64,000 bases of DNA from Malurus cyaneus samueli. Lineage: Eukaryota; Chordata; Aves; Passeriformes; Maluridae. Positions 58,201 to 64,000 of the stretch are shown here, piece after piece. Below the pieces are notes generated by a model. It worked only from the letters and a program-made list of their open reading frames with translations, was not told the DNA's origin and did not search any database. The DNA is taken from positions 51,534,361 to 51,598,360 of the forward strand of contig CM019236.1 in the NCBI GenBank assembly GCA_009741485.1, given 5' to 3'. The translations under genes were made by a program, and so were the position numbers. How positions within the stretch are numbered: position 1 is the stretch's first letter; every line of letters begins with the position of its first letter.

Positions 58201-61200
58201 TGGATCCCAATGGAGACCTCACCATGGACTTGTAGAGAAATACAACTCCTGTAATTCATGTGGGTCTCCCAGGACATGCAGCAAACTACCTGGGTGCTGG
58301 TGTTCAGCACATGAGAAGTCTCTGTCTGGGAGATGAAACTCAGATCCTGCTTATTCTTGTCAGGGCCAGGTAGAGGTGTGCTGCTGAGGTTCTCTTCCCT
58401 GGGACCATGCCAGTGCTGGGTCCTGGTTGCCCATGGCAGCTGCTGTAGATAGGCTGTGTGCCTGCCCTGCTGGACTGCTCGCCTCTGGCTCGTCCTCGGG
58501 ATCCCAGTGGAGACCCCACCATGGACTTTTAGAGAAATACAACTCCTATACTTCATGTGGGTCTCCTGGGACATGCAGCAAACTAGTGGGTGCTGGTGTT
58601 CAGCCCATGAGAATTCTCCCTCTGAGAGATGATACTCAGATCCTTCTCATTTTTGTCAGGACAAGCAGAGGTGTGCTGCTGAGGTTTTCTTCCATGTGGG
58701 CAGTGGCAGCGCTGGGTCCTGCTTGGTCCAGGGGGGCTCCCATAGATAGTCTGCGTGCCCGTTCCTGCTGGGCTGCTGGCCTCTGGCTGGGCTGCTGCGA
58801 TCCCAGTGGAGACCCCGCCATGGACTCGTTACACGATACGACTCCTGTACCTGCGAGTCTCCGGAGTGCACATCAAGTTACCTGGGTGCTGGTGTTGAGC
58901 ACCTGAGAAGTCTCTGTTTAGGAGATCACTCAGATCTCTCATTTCTGTCAGGTCCAGGCTGAGGTGTGGTGTGCTGCTGAGGTTCTCTTCTGTGGGACCA
59001 TGCAGTTCTGGATCTTGGTTGCCCATGGCGGCTGCCAAAGAGGCGGTGTGCCCGGTCCTGCTGGAATGTTGGTCTCTGGATGGGCCTCTGGATCCGTGGG
59101 ACCAGGCAGGAGACTCTTGCAGGCTACAGCTCCTGTACTTGACGTGGGTCTCCTGGGATGCCTGGCAACTTACCTGGGTGCTGGATGTTCTGCACACGAG
59201 AAATCTCTGTCGGGAGATCTCTCAGCTCCTTCTCATTTTTGTCATGGCCAGGTATAAGTGTGCTGCTGAGTTCCTTCCATGTGGGAGAATGGCAGTGCTT
59301 GGTCCTGCTTGGCCAAGGAGATCCCACAGGAAGGCTGTGTGCCTGGTCCTGCTAGGCTTCTGGACTCTGGATGGGCTTCTGGATCCCAGTGGAGACCCTG
59401 CCATGGTCTTGTAGAGAAATACACTCCTGTACCTAATGTCGGTCTCCAGGACATGCAGCAAGCTACCTCAGTGCTGTGTTCAACAATGAGAAGTCTCTAT
59501 CTGGGAGATGAAACTCAGCTCCTTCTCATTTTTGTCAGGGCCAGGCAGAGGTGTGCTGCTGAGGTTTTCTTCCATGTGGGACAATGGAAGTGCTTGGTCC
59601 TGGTTGTCAATGGGAGCTTCCACAGGCAGGCTGTGTGCTCGGCCCCGATGGACTGATGGCCTCTGGCTGGCCTGCTGGATTCTAGTGGAGACCCCGCCAT
59701 GGACTTGTACAGGGATACCACTCCTGTACTTGATGTGGGTCTCCCGGAATGAACATCAACTTACCTGGGTGCTGGTGTCCAGAAATCTCTGTTTAGGACA
59801 TCACTCAGATTATTCTCATTTTTGTCATGGCCAGGCAGAGGTGTGCTGCTGAGGCTCTCTTCCATGTGGGGCAATTCCATTACTATTGATGGGTCCTGCT
59901 TGCCATGTGGAAGCTGCCACACGCAGGCTGTGTGCCCGTCCTGCTGGCTGCTGGCCTCTGCTGGGCTGCTGGATTCCAGTGGAGACCCCGCCATGGACTG
60001 TACAGGGATACAACTCCTTACTTGATGTGGGTCTCCTGGGACATGCAGGAAAATATCTTGGTGCTGGCGTTCAGCACATGAGAAGTCTCTATCTGGGAGA
60101 CGACACTCAGATCCTTCTCATTTTTGTCAGGCCAGCAGAGGTGTGCTGCTGAGGTTTTCTTCCATGTGGGACAAAGGCAGTGCTTGGTCCTGGTTGCCCA
60201 TGGGAGCTGCCATAGAAGGCTGTGTGCCCGGTCCTGCTGGGCTGCTGGACTCTGAATGGGCCTCTGGATCCCAGTGGAGACCCCGCCATGGACTTGTACA
60301 GGGATACAAATCCTGTACTTGATATGAGCCTCCGATGATGCACGGCAACTTACATGGATGCTGGTGTTCAGCACCTGAGAAGGCTCTGTCTGGGAGATCA
60401 CTCTGATCGTTCTCATTTCTGTCAGGGCCAGGCAGAGGTGTGCTGCTGAGGTTCTCTTCCATGTGGGACCATGGCCGTTCTGGGCCCTGGTTGCCCATGG
60501 GGGCTGCCAAAGAGGCGGTGTGCCCGGTCCTGCTGGAATGTTGGTCTCTGGCTGGGCCTCTGGATCCCACTGGAGGCCAGGCAGGAGACTCTTGCAGGCA
60601 TACAGCTCCTGTACTTGACATGGGTCTCCTGGGATGCCTGGCAACTTACCTGGGTGCTGATGTTCTGCACACGGGAAATCTCTGTCGGGGACATCTCTCA
60701 GCTCCTTCTCATTTTTGTCAGGGCCAGGCACATGTATGCTGCTGAGGCTCCCTTCCATGTTGGACAATGGCAGTGCTTGGTCCTGGTTGCCCATGGCAGC
60801 TGCCATAGCTAGGCTGTGTGCCCGGTCCTGCTGGACTGCTGGACTTTGAATGGGCCTCTGGATCCCAGTGGAGACCCCGCCATGGACTCGTACAGGGATA
60901 TGACTGCTATACTTGATGTGGGTCTCCTGGGATATGCACAAACTACCTGGCACCTGAGAAGTCTCTATCTGGGAGACGACACTCAGATCCTTCTCATTTT
61001 TGTCAGGGCCAGGCAGAGGTGTGCTGCTGAGGCTCTATTCCATGTGGGACAAAGGCAGTGCTTGGTCCTGCTTGCCCATGGGAGCTGCCACAGGCAGGCC
61101 CTGTGCCTGGTCCTGCTGGGCTGCTGGACTCTGGATGGGCTTCTGGATCCCAATGGAGACCCACCATGGACTTGTAGAGAAATACAACTCCTGTAATTCA

Positions 61201-62530
61201 TGTGGGTCTCCCAGGACATGCAGGAAGCTACCTCGGTGCTGGTGTTCAGCACATGAGAAGTCTCCGTCTGGGAGATGACACTCAGATCCTGCTTATTCTT
61301 GTCATGGCCCGGCAGAGGTGTGCTGCTGAGGTTCTCTTCCATGTGGGACAAAGGCAGTGCTTGGTCCTGGTTGCCCATGGAGATGCCATAGATAGGCTGT
61401 GTGCCCAGTCCTGCTGTGCTAGTGGCCTCTGGCTGGGCTGCTGGATCCCAGTGGGGACCTCGCCATGGACTCGTACAGGGATATGACTGCTATACTTGAT
61501 GTGGGTCTCCTGGGATATGCAGCAAACTACCTGGCACCTGAGAAGTCTCTTTCTGGGAGACCACACTCAGCTCCTTCTCATTTTTGTCATGGCCAGGTAG
61601 AAGTGTGCTGCTGAGGTTTTCTTCCATGTGGGACCATGGCAGTGCTGGGTCCTGCTTGCCCATGGGAGCTGCCACAGGCAGGCTGTGTGCCCAATCCTGC
61701 TGGGCTGCTGGCCTCTGCCTGGGCTGCTGGATTCCAGGGGAGACCCCGCCATGGACTCGTACAGGGATACAACTCCTGTACCTCTGGGTCTCCTGGAGTG
61801 CACATCAACTTACCTGGGTCTGGTGTTCAGCGCACGAGAAATCTCTGTCTGGGAGATCATTCAGGTCAGGCACATGTTGTGCTGCTGAGGTTTTCTTCCA
61901 TGTGGGACAATGGCAGCGCTGGGTCCTGGTTGTCCATGGGAGGTGCCACAGGCAGGCTGTGTGCCCAGTCCTGCTGGGCTGCTGGACTCTGAATGGGCCT
62001 TTGGATCCCAGTGGAGACCCCGCCATGGGCTTGTACAGGGATATGACTCCTGTACCTGTGAGTCTCCTGGAGTGCACATCAGCTTACCTGCGTGCTGGTG
62101 TTCAGCAACTGAGAAGTCTCTGTTTAGGACATCACTCAGATTATTCTCATTTTTGTCATGGCCAGGCAGAGGTGTGCTGCTGAGGTTCTGTTCCATGTGG
62201 GGCAATTGCACTGATGGGTCCTGGTTGCCCATGGGAGCTGCCACAGGCACGCTGTGTGCCCGGTCCTGCTGGACTGTTGGTCTCTGCCTGGGCTGCTGGA
62301 TCCCAGTGGAGACCAGGCAGGAGACTCTTGCAGGCATACAGCTCCTGTACTTGACGTGGGTCTCCTGGGATGCCTGGCAACTTACCTTGGTGCTGATTTT
62401 CAGCACCTGACAAGGCTCTGTCTGGGAGATGATACTCAGCTCCTTCTCATTCTTTTCAGTGCCCATCACAGGTGTGCTGCTGATGCTCTCCTCCATGTGC
62501 GGTGATGGCAGTTCTGGGTCCGGCAGCATT
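55257..62530 (-). repeat. Tandem array 2: about 25 repeats related to array 1
   Basis: Same unit and orientation as array 1, with junctions near 55386, 55675, 55974, 56247, 56537, 56822, 57117, 57408, 57700, 57990 and so on to 62384. The part 55257 to about 57290 follows 47705-49770 of array 1 unit for unit, differing mostly by lost single bases. Right of about 60140 the sequence is clean and differs from array 1 by substitutions. Its right end joins the flank at 62530 with an open minus-strand frame of 293 codons (61861-62742) running from flank into repeats. So a second paralogous array is real, but its left two-thirds are of poor quality and may be partly an artefact. Confidence 0.85.
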
Positions 62531-62991
62531 GGGAATTTGGAGAATCCGGGTTCACCTTTCTCCATTGGCATTGGTGCCTTGCTCATCTGCAGATCTCCCC
62601 AGGGAGCTCCTTCCTCGCAGGAGAGCAAAGCGGCTCTGCTGGGAGGAGATAGATACGTGTGTGTCAGGGCAGTGACATCCAGCGGTGTCACAATGGCTTT
62701 GTGCTGATGCAGCCCCTCATCACAGTGGCGCTTGGGATGCACCTCTGTCTAAGGAGCCACACCCAGCACTCTGGCACAGCAGAACCACCTGGAATTTGGT
62801 GCACCTGCAGGAGACAGTCCTTCCACTTCTAGACTTGTAGCTCTGCTGTGCCCAGAGCCCTGTGATCCTTTCAACACAGACATTGTGATCTCCGAATTAG
62901 AGAGCCCTGGCGCTGAAGGCTGAGCTGTTTGGTGCATGTGGTGTTGTGATGGTGGATGCAGATAGATAGACGCTGTGGTCAGTGGCTCCAT
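61861..62991 (-). CDS. 5' part of second repeat-protein gene candidate (array 2)
   Basis: A first open segment begins MEPLTTASIYLHPPSQ at 62991, as in array 1, and ends near 62749. A second runs from 62742 through LLSCEEGAPWGDLQMSKAP, crosses into the repeats as SPHMEESISSTPV, and continues for three units before losing frame at 61861. Relative to array 1, the first segment has a 9-base (three-codon) length difference (ITMSCVSVFRG against ITMSVLKG), so the frame is kept. This is modest evidence for coding. The product is unrecognised. Confidence 0.3.
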
Positions 62992-63960
62992 GTCCTGGTG
63001 GGGGTGGGAGATGAAGGTCTGTCAGGATTCAGCCATGGCACTGAGACCCTTTAAAGTCTGTCAATGACACAGAGAGTGGGACTGATCTGAAGAGGACAGG
63101 TGACCCAGGCAAAGGAGGCAATCATGCAGAGGCACCTGCATGAGAGTGAGAAGTGAGACTGCAAGAACCCAGTAAGGCTGAACAAATCCAAGGTCCTGGA
63201 CCTGGCACAGGGCAATTCAAGGACCATTGAGCTTGGACGAGACCTTCCAGATTTTCCAGTCCAACTGCTAACCCAGCAGCACCACAACCACCCCTGGAGC
63301 ATATCCACAAGTGCTGCATTGTCTCAGGGTAGAGACAAGTTTAAGTGAAAATGCTTTGGGATGAACGCTTTGTCCAAAGCAAAAGGGTCCCACTGTCTAA
63401 AAGGGGGTTTGGCACTCCCTCCCCCACCGACAGAAAAGGAATATTTTGGATTGAAGTGAAAAAAACTGTTTATTCAACAAAGTGCTTGCAGGGCACGGGA
63501 AAAAAAAAAGTTGTTAACTGTTAGGTATTAAACCTTTGGTCTTCTTGCTGCTAAGAAAGTTGGTGAATATTTAGAGTCCCTTCTTTCACTGACTTGGTTT
63601 TCCCAAGGTCTACAGCCAGGATGTGGTGCCCCAGAACCTTCCCATCAGCCCCGCAGTTCCCCACTGATGAGTCTGGTTCTTGGATCCTAAAGCTAAGCCA
63701 AACACTTCCAGAAGAAAGCACAGAGTTGGAAGATTGTTGTTGCTGTCCAGTTAACAAGAAGCCAGAGAACTAAAAGCAGGAATCTGTCAGGGCAACTCCT
63801 CTGCAGTGCAAACTCCCTAACGGGAGTGAGTCCTTAGACAAAAAACCTACTCCTACTGGAGCTCCCTGGCTCCCACCCCTTCCCCCCTGGACCCAGTTTA
63901 CAGCTACAGGACCCATTTCTGGGCATGAAACAGACAATAGGGGGCAATTGTATTGTCATA
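62530..63960 (-). repeat. Right flank of array 2, duplicate of 50330-51660
   Basis: Counterpart of the array 1 flank at a displacement of about 12.2 kb. It is slightly longer, because the array 1 copy lacks scattered single bases. It includes a CR1-like antisense piece at 63215-63330 (CCAACTGCTAACCCAGCAGC). Confidence 0.85.
63215..63330 (-). mobile_element. CR1 3'-end fragment, antisense
   Basis: GACGAGACCTTCCAGATTTT, then GTCCAACTGCTAACCCAGC and CCACAAGTGCTGCAT, follow the reverse complement of the avian CR1 tail. The same insertion is present, more decayed, in the array 1 flank, so it predates the duplication. Confidence 0.55.
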
Positions 63961-64000
63961 AAATCAAAGGACACACATCCAGAGTACTCTTGAACACCTC

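Noticed and set aside
42490..62530. CRISPR array
   Set aside because: Units are about 295 bp direct repeats without constant short repeats and unique spacers, and the window is vertebrate.
42274..62707. Plus-strand open frames within the arrays (up to about 229 codons)
   Set aside because: They mirror the minus-strand repeats; plus-strand translations show no continuity into the flanks, and the ACTTACC words are donor-like only on the minus strand.

Overview
The window looks like nuclear DNA of a bird, most likely a neoavian or passerine species. It has CR1 LINE fragments, a long LTR of the avian class III (ERVL-type) kind, an expanded maestro heat-like repeat (MROH) family and a vertebrate-type YTHDC2 gene with 29 coding exons. 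In birds the region equivalent to human 5q22 lies on the Z chromosome, so a Z-linked origin is plausible, but this is inferred and not visible in the sequence.

Layout. 1-6.8 kb (+): two tandem MROH-family units. Copy A is only a central block of exons, and its last exon sits about 150 bp before the first exon of copy B. Copy B runs to a normal terminal exon at 6778. 6.8-8.5 kb: no gene recognised. 8.5-9.1 kb: CpG-rich promoter. 8744-36139 (+): YTHDC2, an R3H / DExH helicase / ankyrin / HA2-OB / YTH m6A reader of the meiotic RNA programme. Nearly all exons can be read with splice sites, but exon 1, exon 2 and the ankyrin exons (10-12) carry small indels. Its introns hold a 496-bp N gap, a CR1 piece and a solo LTR. 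36.7-41.0 kb: gene-poor. 41.03-41.37 kb: a minisatellite of about 42 bp.

41.5-50.8 kb (-): an unrecognised repeat-rich locus, built around about 26 direct repeats of about 295 bp. Each repeat encodes an HMEENLSSTPLPG-like segment followed by an exon-end-like CAG|GTAAGT site. A second array of about 25 related units lies at 55.26-62.5 kb, and the two arrays share the same 1.3-1.4 kb right-hand flank. This repeat locus is the main unexplained feature. It may be a lineage-specific, exon-amplified protein gene, though coding status is not proven.

Assembly quality affects interpretation. Single-base deletions cluster in the left part of array 2 (next to an N run of exactly 25), in the YTHDC2 ankyrin exons and around the MROH duplication. 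That is the signature of unpolished long-read gap filling, so the frame breaks there should not be read as pseudogenisation without raw reads.
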